The notes under the pieces are model-generated. The model searched no databases and was not told where the DNA came from. It saw nothing but the letters and a program-made list of their open reading frames with translations. This document shows positions 18,201-26,958 of a stretch of 64,000 nucleotides of DNA, piece by piece (position 1 is the stretch's first letter; each line of letters begins with the position of its first letter). Origin of the DNA: Empedobacter sedimenti (lineage in GTDB: Bacteria > Bacteroidota > Bacteroidia > Flavobacteriales > Weeksellaceae); the NCBI RefSeq assembly GCF_030005555.1, contig NZ_JASCQG010000012.1, positions 86,085-150,084 on the forward strand. Direction: 5' to 3'. Made by a program: the position numbers and the translations under genes.

Positions 18201-19065
18201 TGTTAAAATAAATCAATAATACATAACAAATTCCCCACAAAACAATCAAGATTTGCAGAAAATGATCTTTAAAAATCAATTTAGTAGGGGATTCTGTTTT
18301 TGCGAATACAAATGTCTGTTGCAAATAGCGCAAAACAGCTGCAAAAACAAAGACAAAGGTATAAATAATATAATGATGAAACTTGGATTGTGTTTCTGGC
18401 GAAAGGATAAACATCATATAACAAATCACAGCGACAGTACAGGTTATAGCTAAGGCCGAATTAAGAAAATTGAGATTATAACCATCTAATGATTTTCTTG
18501 TAACACCCTCTAATTCTGCATTAATTAATTCTCCTCTACGTTTTCCTAAAGCTAAAATCAAAGCCAAATCAAAAACCAATAAAATGGTCCAATCTGTTAC
18601 GACTAATCCTGTCATATAACCACCTACAAAGACTCTTAACAGAAATCCAAAAGCAATAATCATAACATCTAAAATTGCTATTTGCTTTAATTTGAATGAA
18701 TAAGCTAAATTCATAAAAAAATAAACAGCTACAAGTATTGCGACTTGTTTGTTCGCAAAAAAGAAAACTAAGGCACTTGTTATTGCAACTAAAAAAAAGA
18801 ATAGGATTAATGCATTATTCTTTGAAATTTTTCCGCTTGCAAGTGGACGATTTTTCTTCTCTGGATGTTTCTTATCTTTCTCTATATCAACATAATCATT
18901 GATAATGTAAATACTACTCGCTACAAATGAGAAGATCAAAAATCCATAGAATGATTCAACAAAAAGGCTAGCATTCAGCAAATTACCTGAAAAAAATATC
19001 GGTAAAAAAACAAATAAGTTCTTTACCCATTGATTAACACGTATAAGTTTTAAATAGTTCAGCAT
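18190..19065 (-). CDS. UbiA-family polyprenyl-phosphate phosphoribosyltransferase
   Basis: This 291-residue, nine-helix UbiA prenyltransferase has NDYVDIEKDKKHPEKKNRPLASG near residue 55, the two-Asp motif and following NRP typical of decaprenyl-phosphate phosphoribose synthase (Rv3806c type). The second Asp-rich motif is weaker, around DLALILALGKRRGE. It should condense phosphoribosyl pyrophosphate with polyprenyl phosphate in the inner membrane, the first committed step towards polyprenyl-phosphate arabinose. The adjacent dprE1 and dprE2 genes argue against a quinone or haem role. Confidence 0.84.
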   Translation of the reverse strand: MLNYLKLIRVNQWVKNLFVFLPIFFSGNLLNASLFVESFYGFLIFSFVASSIYIINDYVDIEKDKKHPEKKNRPLASGKISKNNALILFFFLVAITSALVFFFANKQVAILVAVYFFMNLAYSFKLKQIAILDVMIIAFGFLLRVFVGGYMTGLVVTDWTILLVFDLALILALGKRRGELINAELEGVTRKSLDGYNLNFLNSALAITCTVAVICYMMFILSPETQSKFHHYIIYTFVFVFAAVLRYLQQTFVFAKTESPTKLIFKDHFLQILIVLWGICYVLLIYFNNGK

Positions 19066-19901
19066 TATTTATTTAATTTCCAGTCCAGATAAACCTGATT
19101 AGACTTTTCTCTTATCAAAACCAAATCATCAATATAATTGATTAATGGCTTTATTTTAGTTGAATAATTTTCTTCTACAAATTTTAACAAATCTGTCCAT
19201 TCTTCATAAGATAACTCAGCATAGTTTTCGCAAGCGTAAATCTCTTTCTCTTTAGCATTAAGTCTTGCTTGATAGTTTAAACGACTAATTGGTGTATTGT
19301 ATTGTGACTTATATACTTTCGAAAAAATATCCTGTTTGTACAATAGTTCTTTTTGAGTTAACGTAATAAAACTTCCTTTTATATTTGATGGAAATGGAAC
19401 TGAAATATGATAAAAATACAATTTGATATTATTCTCAAATTGAGATAAAATTGATTGAAAAATCGTATTTACTTTAATATGCTCTAAATGCCAATCTATT
19501 GGAAATGGAATATAAACTTCTGTAAATTCATTAGTTGATACTAGTTTTTCTAAATCCGAGTATTCATCATAACTTGAAGAAACAATCAAATCAAAACTTA
19601 CTTCTTTTTGCAAATTCTTCAATTCTGAAAGTCGAACTTGTTTATTCGTTTCATTATAATTATTCCCTAAAAATTGAAAATAATAAACTGTTGCGTTCTT
19701 TTTAAGTAAAATTTGACTATTCCCAATCCATTCATCATCTGCATGAGGCACCAAAATAAGAGGTTTAGAATCTGAATTAATCTTCATTTCTTCCATATTT
19801 TGATAAGATTGTATTTTATTCATTTTAAATTGAATAAACCACTTTATCAAATAACGTAAACGTCTAAATTTCAGTTTTACTATTCTTAATTTTTGATTCA
19901 T
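19065..19901 (-). CDS. PIG-L/LmbE-family deacetylase
   Basis: This 278-residue protein has the zinc-binding signature in LILVPHADDEWIG (about residues 50-62) and a later acidic/His pair in PFPIDWHLEHIKV that completes the metal site. PIG-L enzymes remove N-acetyl groups from GlcNAc-containing substrates. Here the substrate may be an N-acetylated sugar of the lipid-linked unit. The N-terminal 45 residues are basic and amphipathic. The gene overlaps its upstream GT4 neighbour by 4 bp. Confidence 0.8.
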   Translation of the reverse strand: MNQKLRIVKLKFRRLRYLIKWFIQFKMNKIQSYQNMEEMKINSDSKPLILVPHADDEWIGNSQILLKKNATVYYFQFLGNNYNETNKQVRLSELKNLQKEVSFDLIVSSSYDEYSDLEKLVSTNEFTEVYIPFPIDWHLEHIKVNTIFQSILSQFENNIKLYFYHISVPFPSNIKGSFITLTQKELLYKQDIFSKVYKSQYNTPISRLNYQARLNAKEKEIYACENYAELSYEEWTDLLKFVEENYSTKIKPLINYIDDLVLIREKSNQVYLDWKLNK

Positions 19902-21055
19902 TTCGTGCTAAAAATTAAATCCCATTGTTCTAAAATCTCCTTTTTACGCCACTTATACGAATTACGACTACATGTATGTAAAATTGTATTTAATTCTTCA
20001 GGCTGATTAATCAAGAACTGAAGTTTTTCTATAAATTGTTTCTGATCTGATTTCGGAATTAGAAATCCATTTGATTCATCAACAATATCTGAAGGTCCAT
20101 AGTTACAATTATAAGAAATTAACGCATTTGACATCAAATTTGCTTCAATCAAAACCGTTGGTAAACATTCTGTTTTACTTGTGAAAAGAAATATTTTACT
20201 TTTGGTAAGTTCTTTATATATCTCTGTGATAGATTGACTCCCTAAAAATTGAACTTTATTTTTCAAATTTTCGTTCGAATTTAATTTATTCTCTAAGTCA
20301 TTTCTCGAAGGTCCATCACCTATAATTTTTAACTGAAAATCGTTTAAATCAACTTGATTAACGATATCTAAGATCTCTCCAACATTTTTGTCTTGGTCTA
20401 AACGCCCTACATAAATCAAGGTATTTTCTTTTTGAGAAATCAAATTCTGATCAAAAGATTCAAAAGGTTCTCCAATTAAATTAGGAATTAAAAATGAATT
20501 TTTATTAATGCTTTTGTAATGTTGTAAAGAATTTGAATTAATACAAACTACCGCTTTCAAATTCTTATAATATTTTCGCAAAATATCAAACCACAACTTA
20601 CCTCCAACCTCAAAATTGGCGTGTTCCCAAGCAATAGTCTTGTGTCTTACTTTTTTATTTAGCGCTAATTGTGCTGACAATTTATACCAAGAAGAAACGA
20701 TAAGGTCGTAATCCTGATGATTTTTATTCATCCATTTATGCAACATTTCCCATTGACCAAAATCGTACACATAATTCTTGATGTTATTCTTGTAGGGTAA
20801 TTTTGGCAAATACTTATTCAGATTAACATTTATTTTCTGAAATCCCCAATGCGAAAAAGTATCAATCACGATGAGATTAACACGCTTATCTAATTCAAAA
20901 AAACTTGCTGTATCGTTAATCATAATTGCAATAGAAACTTCATGTCCTTTTGCAACTAACTCATTAGCTAAAGAAACTAATACACGCGCTACTCCTCCTG
21001 CTTTGAAGAGTTTATAATAGACAAATAATATTTTTTTAGGTGGTTGGTTGGTCAT
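19898..21055 (-). CDS. Family 4 glycosyltransferase
   Basis: This 385-residue GT-B enzyme has FKAGGVARVLVSLANEL at the N-terminus, IYVGRLDQDKNVGEIL at the donor domain, and TECLPTVLIEAN as the EX7E region. It belongs with enzymes such as EpsF/RfaG-like transferases. It lies 1 bp after the SGNH gene and overlaps the deacetylase. Sugar specificity is unknown. Confidence 0.9.
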   Translation of the reverse strand: MTNQPPKKILFVYYKLFKAGGVARVLVSLANELVAKGHEVSIAIMINDTASFFELDKRVNLIVIDTFSHWGFQKINVNLNKYLPKLPYKNNIKNYVYDFGQWEMLHKWMNKNHQDYDLIVSSWYKLSAQLALNKKVRHKTIAWEHANFEVGGKLWFDILRKYYKNLKAVVCINSNSLQHYKSINKNSFLIPNLIGEPFESFDQNLISQKENTLIYVGRLDQDKNVGEILDIVNQVDLNDFQLKIIGDGPSRNDLENKLNSNENLKNKVQFLGSQSITEIYKELTKSKIFLFTSKTECLPTVLIEANLMSNALISYNCNYGPSDIVDESNGFLIPKSDQKQFIEKLQFLINQPEELNTILHTCSRNSYKWRKKEILEQWDLIFSTK

Positions 21056-21056
21056 T

Positions 21057-21992
21057 TTACTTTTTCCTTAAAATATTTTTCAAATCCTTACTCAAAATTA
21101 CATTGAATTTCTCAACACCAATTTGATTCAAGTGATTGTTATCAAAAAAATCTGTCGAATCTTTTAATTCAACTAAATTTTGATAATTCTTATAATTACC
21201 TAATTTACCTAAAAATTGATCTACTTCTTCATTATTATTAATCGAATTATAAAGTGTTTTTGTTATTGGTGCTTGAATAATGTATACATCAATTCCTTTA
21301 CTTTTTATAAAAGCAATATTATTCACAAACTCCTCTTTCTGATTTTCTCTTAAATCCCATTTTGAGATTTTCTCATCATTAAAAATATTTTTTCTGAATT
21401 TAGTTTCTACATATCCAGTTGGCGAAATGTATGTATCTTCTCCTTGTTGTGTCACTTCACTAAATGTTTTATTCAAGCCAAAAATTTGTCGAAATCCAGA
21501 AAAAATTAGAGTATTGTAAGCTAATAAATTATGAATTTCGTTCGCCATTTTGATCGAATTAATATCAATTTTATTGTTACTCAAAATATCCAGAGAAGAC
21601 TCAACTCCATCTATATTCATCGTTCCTGCATAAGCCTCATATACAACTAGTTTTGGATTAATTTGTTCCAAATATTGATGCAAAAGTACTTTTGTATTAA
21701 TTGGTGTTTGTGCGCTTGAACCTAAATTGAAGGCAGAAATTCCATCTTTTTTCAAAATTCTTGGATCAACTCCACGATAAGCATGCGAAGAACCAACAAT
21801 TAAAACATCTACATTTTTGGTCTTTTGAGCATCTTGCATACGTGTAAATGTATGTCCGTAACACCCCATACAGCTTCTTACATTTTTAGACATATATGAT
21901 GGAAGAAAAGAACTCCAAAGTGGCATTATTACAAGATAGAAGATAACTGCAAATAACCCAAATAAACCTATATTAATTAAAAATTTTTTCAT
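21057..21992 (-). CDS. SGNH/AlgJ-like secreted esterase or acyltransferase partner of MBOAT
   Basis: The 311 residues have one N-terminal membrane anchor (about residues 5-28). An extracytoplasmic domain follows with VGSSHAYRGVDP (nucleophilic Ser block) and, near the C-terminus, FFDNNHLNQIG (the DxxH pair). A CMGCYG motif near residue 42 offers two cysteines. Such proteins act beside MBOAT enzymes to move acyl groups onto exported polysaccharides. The gene is 3 bp downstream of the MBOAT gene, which supports that role. The chemistry is inferred. Confidence 0.75.
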   Translation of the reverse strand: MKKFLINIGLFGLFAVIFYLVIMPLWSSFLPSYMSKNVRSCMGCYGHTFTRMQDAQKTKNVDVLIVGSSHAYRGVDPRILKKDGISAFNLGSSAQTPINTKVLLHQYLEQINPKLVVYEAYAGTMNIDGVESSLDILSNNKIDINSIKMANEIHNLLAYNTLIFSGFRQIFGLNKTFSEVTQQGEDTYISPTGYVETKFRKNIFNDEKISKWDLRENQKEEFVNNIAFIKSKGIDVYIIQAPITKTLYNSINNNEEVDQFLGKLGNYKNYQNLVELKDSTDFFDNNHLNQIGVEKFNVILSKDLKNILRKK

Positions 21993-21995
21993 GAT

Positions 21996-23438
21996 TTAAA
22001 ATTGAAAATAAATAAATGGACTTTCCTCTGTTTGCAAAAACAAAGCGATTATCATCACAACAAATGCATAAAAACACCATCTAACCCATCTTGGTTTAGA
22101 GATTAAAAATTTCTCAATACCATAATTATTTCTTCTACCAATCCATTCAATCACCAATAAAAATGCGATTAATACTAATGTTGCTAATGCACTTTTACGT
22201 AAAGTAGGGAGAGTGAAAAGTGATTGATTAAAAATTCCTCCTATATATTCAAACGCATGAGTAACTGAATTTGCACGGAAAAATATCCAAGCTAAAACTG
22301 TTAAACTAAACGTCAAAACCATATTAAATAACTCTCTGACATTTGGTAAAACTCTGTCTTGCGCTACAATTTCTAAATTATTACGATTCGTTTTCAGTAA
22401 TATTGAAGGCATTATAAACAAAGCATTCAAAAATCCCCAAAAGATAAAAGTCCAATTGGCTCCGTGCCAAAAACCACTTACAATAAAAATAATGAATGTA
22501 TTGCGAACACGCATCCAATTTCCTCCTTTACTTCCTCCTAACGGAATGTATAAGTAATCGCGAAACCATGTTGATAACGAGATATGCCAACGACGCCAAA
22601 ACTCGGCAATATCACGAGAAAAATAAGGATAGTTGAAGTTTTTCAATAAATTAATTCCAAACAAACGTGCTACACCAAGTGCAATATCCGAATATCCAGA
22701 AAAGTCTCCATAAATCTGAAATGTGAAAAAAATAGCTCCTAAAACTAAATTAGATCCTGACTGTGATTCTGGATTAGAAAAAATCTCGTTTGCATAAATT
22801 GCACAATTATCCGCAATTACCATTTTCTTGAATAATCCCCAAAGAATTTGACGCATTCCGTCAACTGCTTGCGAATAATCAAAAACTCTTTTCTTCTTGA
22901 TTTGAGGCAAAAGATGCGTCGCTCTTTCTATAGGTCCTGCAACTAACAACGGAAAGAAACTAACAAAAACTGAATAATCGACAATATTTCTTTCTGCTTT
23001 AAGCCTTCCGTAATAGATATCAATGATATAAGATAAGCCATGAAAAGTATAAAACGAAATACCAACTGGTAATATAATTTGCAATGTCCAAGGGTGAACT
23101 TCTAAGCCAAATCCATTCAGCATTTCAGCAAAAGAATCTGCAAAGAAATTATAATATTTAAAGAAACCTAAAAAACCAAGATTAATCCCAATACTAATTG
23201 TTAACCATATTTTTTTGAGACTTTGAGAAGTTGCTTCTTCTATTTTGATTCCAGAATAATAATCTAAAAAAGTTGAAAAGCCTAACAAAAACATGAAACG
23301 CCAATCCCAACATCCATAGAAATAGTAACTCGCTACTAAAAGTAAGATATTTTGAAATTTCAAATTCTTTCTTAATAACCAGTAAAGTGCAAAAACGATT
23401 GGTAAAAAAATCGCAAAAGAAATAGAATTAAATAACAT
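21996..23438 (-). CDS. MBOAT-family polysaccharide O-acyltransferase (AlgI/DltB type)
   Basis: The 480 residues form about eleven membrane helices with the family motifs LPVGISFYTFHGLSYIIDIY, FGDFSGYSDIALG-like YGDFSGYSDIALG, FWRRWHISLSTWFRDYLYIPLGG and the catalytic His in SGFWHGANWTFIFWG. MBOAT enzymes pass acyl groups across the inner membrane for acetylation of polymers outside it. Paired with the SGNH protein, it probably O-acylates this polysaccharide. Confidence 0.92.
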   Translation of the reverse strand: MLFNSISFAIFLPIVFALYWLLRKNLKFQNILLLVASYYFYGCWDWRFMFLLGFSTFLDYYSGIKIEEATSQSLKKIWLTISIGINLGFLGFFKYYNFFADSFAEMLNGFGLEVHPWTLQIILPVGISFYTFHGLSYIIDIYYGRLKAERNIVDYSVFVSFFPLLVAGPIERATHLLPQIKKKRVFDYSQAVDGMRQILWGLFKKMVIADNCAIYANEIFSNPESQSGSNLVLGAIFFTFQIYGDFSGYSDIALGVARLFGINLLKNFNYPYFSRDIAEFWRRWHISLSTWFRDYLYIPLGGSKGGNWMRVRNTFIIFIVSGFWHGANWTFIFWGFLNALFIMPSILLKTNRNNLEIVAQDRVLPNVRELFNMVLTFSLTVLAWIFFRANSVTHAFEYIGGIFNQSLFTLPTLRKSALATLVLIAFLLVIEWIGRRNNYGIEKFLISKPRWVRWCFYAFVVMIIALFLQTEESPFIYFQF

Positions 23439-23441
23439 ATT

Positions 23442-24353
23442 TTATTTCTGTTTATAGTATATATACGACAACGGATAAACCAATGTTGACAATAATTTAA
23501 AATACTTCAATCCTTTATTTATTTCAAATAAACCACGTTTATTAATAATCGAATAGACTTGATATCCAACTAAATTACGAATTAAAGCTTTTGGATATCC
23601 AAAAAGTTTTGTTCCATAAGAATTCAGAAAAGAACGATAACCTTCCATCAAGCCAAATGTATTTTTTCCAGTCCATCGTGTATTCGAAACTGAATTTTCA
23701 TCTTCATCATCCAAATGATAGTTACGAACAACTTTGTTAACAAACTTAGTTTGCACACCATCAGCATCATAGGTGTTAAAAAATACTGATTGAGGTATGT
23801 ATCCTTTGTTTTTGTAAGGTGAGTAATCAAAGTTTTTCAACAATTGTTGATAAGTCTTTGTTATAAAAATTCCGAACTTATCTCCACGTACTTTGTACTT
23901 ATAACGCATATCGAAAATTGAACCATCAAAACCATTATTTGGATATTGATTTCCTACGATTTTTCCATCTGTATATTGCGATAATCCCATTACGGAAATA
24001 TATTTATCTTGATTTGAGATTTTCTCAACCTCATCAAATAATATTTGTAAAGAATCTGAGGGGTATGAATCATCCGAATCTACAATCATAAAATACTTTG
24101 AAGTCACTTTCTTAATTCCTTCAAAAACGGTGATGAATTTATGTTGATTTTGGTTCCAAAAATATTCAATTTCAATTAAATTTTCTGATTTGAAATTTTC
24201 AACAATTTCTTTGGTATTATCCGTAGAACCATCGTCCATAATAATCCATTTAAAATCTCTGAAAGTCTGATTTTTTAACGAATCATACACACGCGTCAAC
24301 GTATGCGCACGATTATACGAAGGTGTTACAACAGTAATTTTAACCTCGCTCAT
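23442..24353 (-). CDS. Family 2 glycosyltransferase
   Basis: This 303-residue GT-A enzyme has VTVVTPSYNRAHTLTRVYDSL, MDDGSTDNTKEIV and the DXD in MIVDSDDSYP. It starts 14 bp inside the upstream GT4 gene. The C-terminal 60 residues are basic and hydrophobic and may touch the membrane. The donor sugar is unknown. Confidence 0.88.
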   Translation of the reverse strand: MSEVKITVVTPSYNRAHTLTRVYDSLKNQTFRDFKWIIMDDGSTDNTKEIVENFKSENLIEIEYFWNQNQHKFITVFEGIKKVTSKYFMIVDSDDSYPSDSLQILFDEVEKISNQDKYISVMGLSQYTDGKIVGNQYPNNGFDGSIFDMRYKYKVRGDKFGIFITKTYQQLLKNFDYSPYKNKGYIPQSVFFNTYDADGVQTKFVNKVVRNYHLDDEDENSVSNTRWTGKNTFGLMEGYRSFLNSYGTKLFGYPKALIRNLVGYQVYSIINKRGLFEINKGLKYFKLLSTLVYPLSYIYYKQK

Positions 24354-25524
24354 TTTCTAATTTTAATTGATATTGTTGTTCAAAAACTTCAGAAACCTGA
24401 CGATAGATCTCTTTTTCATCAAATTTGTTGTACGCATTTTCAGTCCCTCCAATAATTTTCTGAACCAATTCTGTATTCGTCATAAATGATTTCATTGATT
24501 CATACATTTCGTCTTCATCATATTTGATTAAAACTCCGTCTACTCCATCATCTATCATCTCAGCAATTCCTCCAACATTTGTCGAAATAATTGGCTTACG
24601 CATACACATTATTTCACCAATTACAAGCGGATACGACTCTGATTGTGTTGGTAAAATAAAATAATCGGATGCTTTGATATATGGATACGGATTGGTTTGA
24701 GAATCTAATAATAAAAAAGAATCTTTGACATTTAGTTCCTTACGTTGATTGATTAAATTTTCCATTTCATTTCCTCCTCCAATCACGGCAATTTTATGAA
24801 CAAAACCATCATCTAATAATCGTTTATGAACTTTCATCAACGTGTGATAACCTTTGCGATGATGTAATCGTCCCATTGACGAAAAAACAGGAACGTCTGT
24901 TTCATAAGAATATTCAAAAAGTTCAGCTTTTTTCAAAACCTCATCAACTTTTATCACATTGTAAATAACTGTAGATTTTGGATAAGTCACTTGATACAAA
25001 TCCTCGATTACTTGACGTGTTTGTTTTGAACCAAAAATCATAAAATCGAAACGCTTCATTTTTTCAATTCTACTCAAAACACGTTGTTGATCTTTATCAT
25101 AACCAACATCAGTATGAAACCATCCCAATTTTCTCGATTTTTTATCTGGAGAATTTAGCACCATATCAAATTCTGCATAACCTGGAGAAACTTCGATATC
25201 GTATTTTTCTGGAACTTTTATTTTGTATAAAATTGAAGGAAATTTATCATAAACTTCTAATTTCATTCTGCGCCAAATTAATTGTAATTTCTGAATCATT
25301 GGATTAGAACTCATTTGTTCTTTTCCTTTTTCAACAACAATTAATTTTATATCAGTCGGAATATCTTTAATCAATTCGCCTTGATACAAATTTAGCATCA
25401 ATGTAAAATCGAATTTATCTTTTGGCAAGTTTCGCAATAAATCTAAAACCACTCTCGGAACTCCACCCATTTCTAATGAGCGAAGCCTAAAAAGTACTTT
25501 TATTTTTTTAGGTTGATTTGACAT
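24340..25524 (-). CDS. Family 4 glycosyltransferase, first gene of the operon
   Basis: This 394-residue GT-B enzyme has FRLRSLEMGGVPRVVLDLL at the start, SSMGRLHHRKGYHTLMKVH at the donor domain and SESYPLVIGEIM as the EX7E region. I chose the ATG at 25524: the frame is open to 25593, but that extension crosses the promoter and has no family features. It looks paralogous to the GT4 at 12884-14026. As first gene it marks the start of the 22-kb minus-strand transcript. Confidence 0.9.
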   Translation of the reverse strand: MSNQPKKIKVLFRLRSLEMGGVPRVVLDLLRNLPKDKFDFTLMLNLYQGELIKDIPTDIKLIVVEKGKEQMSSNPMIQKLQLIWRRMKLEVYDKFPSILYKIKVPEKYDIEVSPGYAEFDMVLNSPDKKSRKLGWFHTDVGYDKDQQRVLSRIEKMKRFDFMIFGSKQTRQVIEDLYQVTYPKSTVIYNVIKVDEVLKKAELFEYSYETDVPVFSSMGRLHHRKGYHTLMKVHKRLLDDGFVHKIAVIGGGNEMENLINQRKELNVKDSFLLLDSQTNPYPYIKASDYFILPTQSESYPLVIGEIMCMRKPIISTNVGGIAEMIDDGVDGVLIKYDEDEMYESMKSFMTNTELVQKIIGGTENAYNKFDEKEIYRQVSEVFEQQYQLKLENERG

Positions 25525-25542
25525 TTGGTTGGTTTGATGCCA

Positions 25543-25550
25543 CAAAAGTA
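25543..25550 (-). promoter_or_regulatory. Main polysaccharide-operon promoter, -7 box TACTTTTG
   Basis: A perfect TAnnTTTG element lies 18 bp before the first GT4 start. All genes from here to 3459 are on the minus strand with overlaps or gaps of a few bases, so this is the likely main promoter of the locus. I see no certain -33 element. Confidence 0.55.
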
Positions 25551-25606
25551 CAATATTGATTCTGAATTGAATAATACAATAATCTAAAAACACATAAAAT
25601 TATTCT

Positions 25607-25614
25607 TAATTTTG
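25607..25614 (+). promoter_or_regulatory. Promoter of the Smr gene, -7 box TAATTTTG
   Basis: A perfect TAnnTTTG element lies 16 bp before the ATG of the Smr-domain gene. It is divergent from the polysaccharide promoter about 60 bp away. Confidence 0.55.
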
Positions 25615-25630
25615 TAAAAAATATGAAGAA

Positions 25631-26146
25631 ATGTTCAAAATTGGAACAAAAGTTAAAGTGATAGATGATAATATTTCTGGGACAATCACCAAATTAAAAG
25701 GAGATTGTGTTTATTTTAACGACGAATTCGGTTTTGAATATGAATATCATCAAGACGAAATCATCAAAGATATTGAGATTGATTATGATGAATATCGTGA
25801 TGAAGAAAAGAAAATTTTTACAAAACCAAAGTTTAAAACTTTCAGAAAATCTCATCGTCATCCGTATTTAACGCGAGAAATTGATTTACATATTGAAAAT
25901 TTGGTGGATAATTGGCGCGATATGGATAACGCAGAAATTATCACAACTCAGCTTGATGTTGCAAGAAACGAGATAGAACGAGCAATGTTTGAAAGCCAAG
26001 TTCGGTTAATTTTAATACACGGCTACGGAAAAGGTATTCTAAAAAAAGAGTTAACCGAGCTATTATATCGTTACACTAATTTAGAATTCTATGACGCCTC
26101 ACTAAAAGAATATCACGGAGACGCCATAGAAGTTAAATTTATATAA
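25631..26146 (+). CDS. Smr-domain protein
   Basis: The 171 residues have an N-terminal beta-rich segment (about residues 1-45, GTKVKVIDDNISGTITKL), then a linker, then an Smr domain (about 85-171) with the conserved EIDLHIE, HGYGKGILK and C-terminal Y-H-G-D. Smr domains occur at the end of MutS2 and alone, and cleave or bind branched nucleic acids or mRNA. In Bacteroidetes the DUF2027-Smr protein is longer, so this is a short relative. It stands alone between the polysaccharide promoter and a convergent esterase gene. Confidence 0.82.
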   Translation: MFKIGTKVKVIDDNISGTITKLKGDCVYFNDEFGFEYEYHQDEIIKDIEIDYDEYRDEEKKIFTKPKFKTFRKSHRHPYLTREIDLHIENLVDNWRDMDNAEIITTQLDVARNEIERAMFESQVRLILIHGYGKGILKKELTELLYRYTNLEFYDASLKEYHGDAIEVKFI

Positions 26147-26162
26147 ATCTTTATATGATGAT

Positions 26163-26183
26163 AAGCTGAACTGAATTCAGCTT
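26163..26183. repeat. Hairpin with 8-bp stem between convergent genes; copy of a dispersed motif
   Basis: AAGCTGAA and TTCAGCTT pair across a 5-nt loop. A copy with the same stem and another 5-nt loop lies at 48340-48360. It lies between the stops of two convergent genes and could slow transcription, though it has no long T run. Confidence 0.6.
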
Positions 26184-26193
26184 CACTTTGATG

Positions 26194-26844
26194 TTAAAAT
26201 CTCTTGATCCAATCCATCAGATCATAATAATTTTGAGGAACAATTCCATGTCCACTTCTGTATTCATGGTATTCGAAATTGATGTTCAACGATTTTAAGA
26301 ACTCTTCTCCCATTCTACCTAATTCTATTGGCAACACAACATCCTCTGTTCCGTGTGAAACAAAGAAATTTAAGTTAGAAAAATCTTTTGATAGATCAAA
26401 ATCTCCAATAATTTTATCTTCTGGATAACCACTAAGAATAGCTACATTTTTAATCTTTTCTGGATAATTTAGAGAAATTGCATAACTCAAAATTGCCCCT
26501 TGACTAAAGCCCATCAATGTTACATTTGCTTCATCTAAATTCTCTTGCAGAACAATTGCATCAATAAACTCTACCAATTTATTACGAGACTCAACCGCTT
26601 GTTCTTCATCCATCCATTTTTCATTGTTAACAAAGTTGATATCGTACCATGCAAAACCTCCATAAGGAATATCGTAACGAGCGCGAACACTTACGATATG
26701 AGCATTTTGCGGCAAATCTTGCGCAAACGAAAACAAATCTTCTTCGTTACTACCATAGCCATGTATCAATACAAAAAGTGGCGTTTTATCTGTTTTAACA
26801 ACTGGTAAACGTTCTATATATTTTATTTCATTCAATTCTTTCAT
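26194..26844 (-). CDS. Alpha/beta-hydrolase, phospholipase/carboxylesterase family
   Basis: This 216-residue hydrolase has the oxyanion segment LIHGYGSNEEDLFSFA, the nucleophile elbow GFSQGA, the Asp in GTEDVVLPIE and the His in RSGHGIVP, a complete triad. It is a cytoplasmic esterase of the YpfH/phospholipase-carboxylesterase type acting on small esters. No signal peptide is visible. It is a single-gene unit, and its substrate is unknown. Confidence 0.85.
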   Translation of the reverse strand: MKELNEIKYIERLPVVKTDKTPLFVLIHGYGSNEEDLFSFAQDLPQNAHIVSVRARYDIPYGGFAWYDINFVNNEKWMDEEQAVESRNKLVEFIDAIVLQENLDEANVTLMGFSQGAILSYAISLNYPEKIKNVAILSGYPEDKIIGDFDLSKDFSNLNFFVSHGTEDVVLPIELGRMGEEFLKSLNINFEYHEYRSGHGIVPQNYYDLMDWIKRF

Positions 26845-26887
26845 ACTAAATATTTTTAGCGAATTTAATTCTAATTTATAAATAAAA

Positions 26888-26918
26888 AAACGGCATTCAA
26901 TTGAACTGAATACCGTTT
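26888..26918 (-). terminator. Rho-independent terminator
   Basis: AAACGGCATTCA pairs with TGAATACCGTTT (one wobble position), followed on the minus strand by a T run. It ends the NUMOD4/HNH gene upstream on that strand. Confidence 0.75.
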
Positions 26919-26958
26919 CTCTATTACAAACGTTGCAAATTTATCTGTAAATTATATT

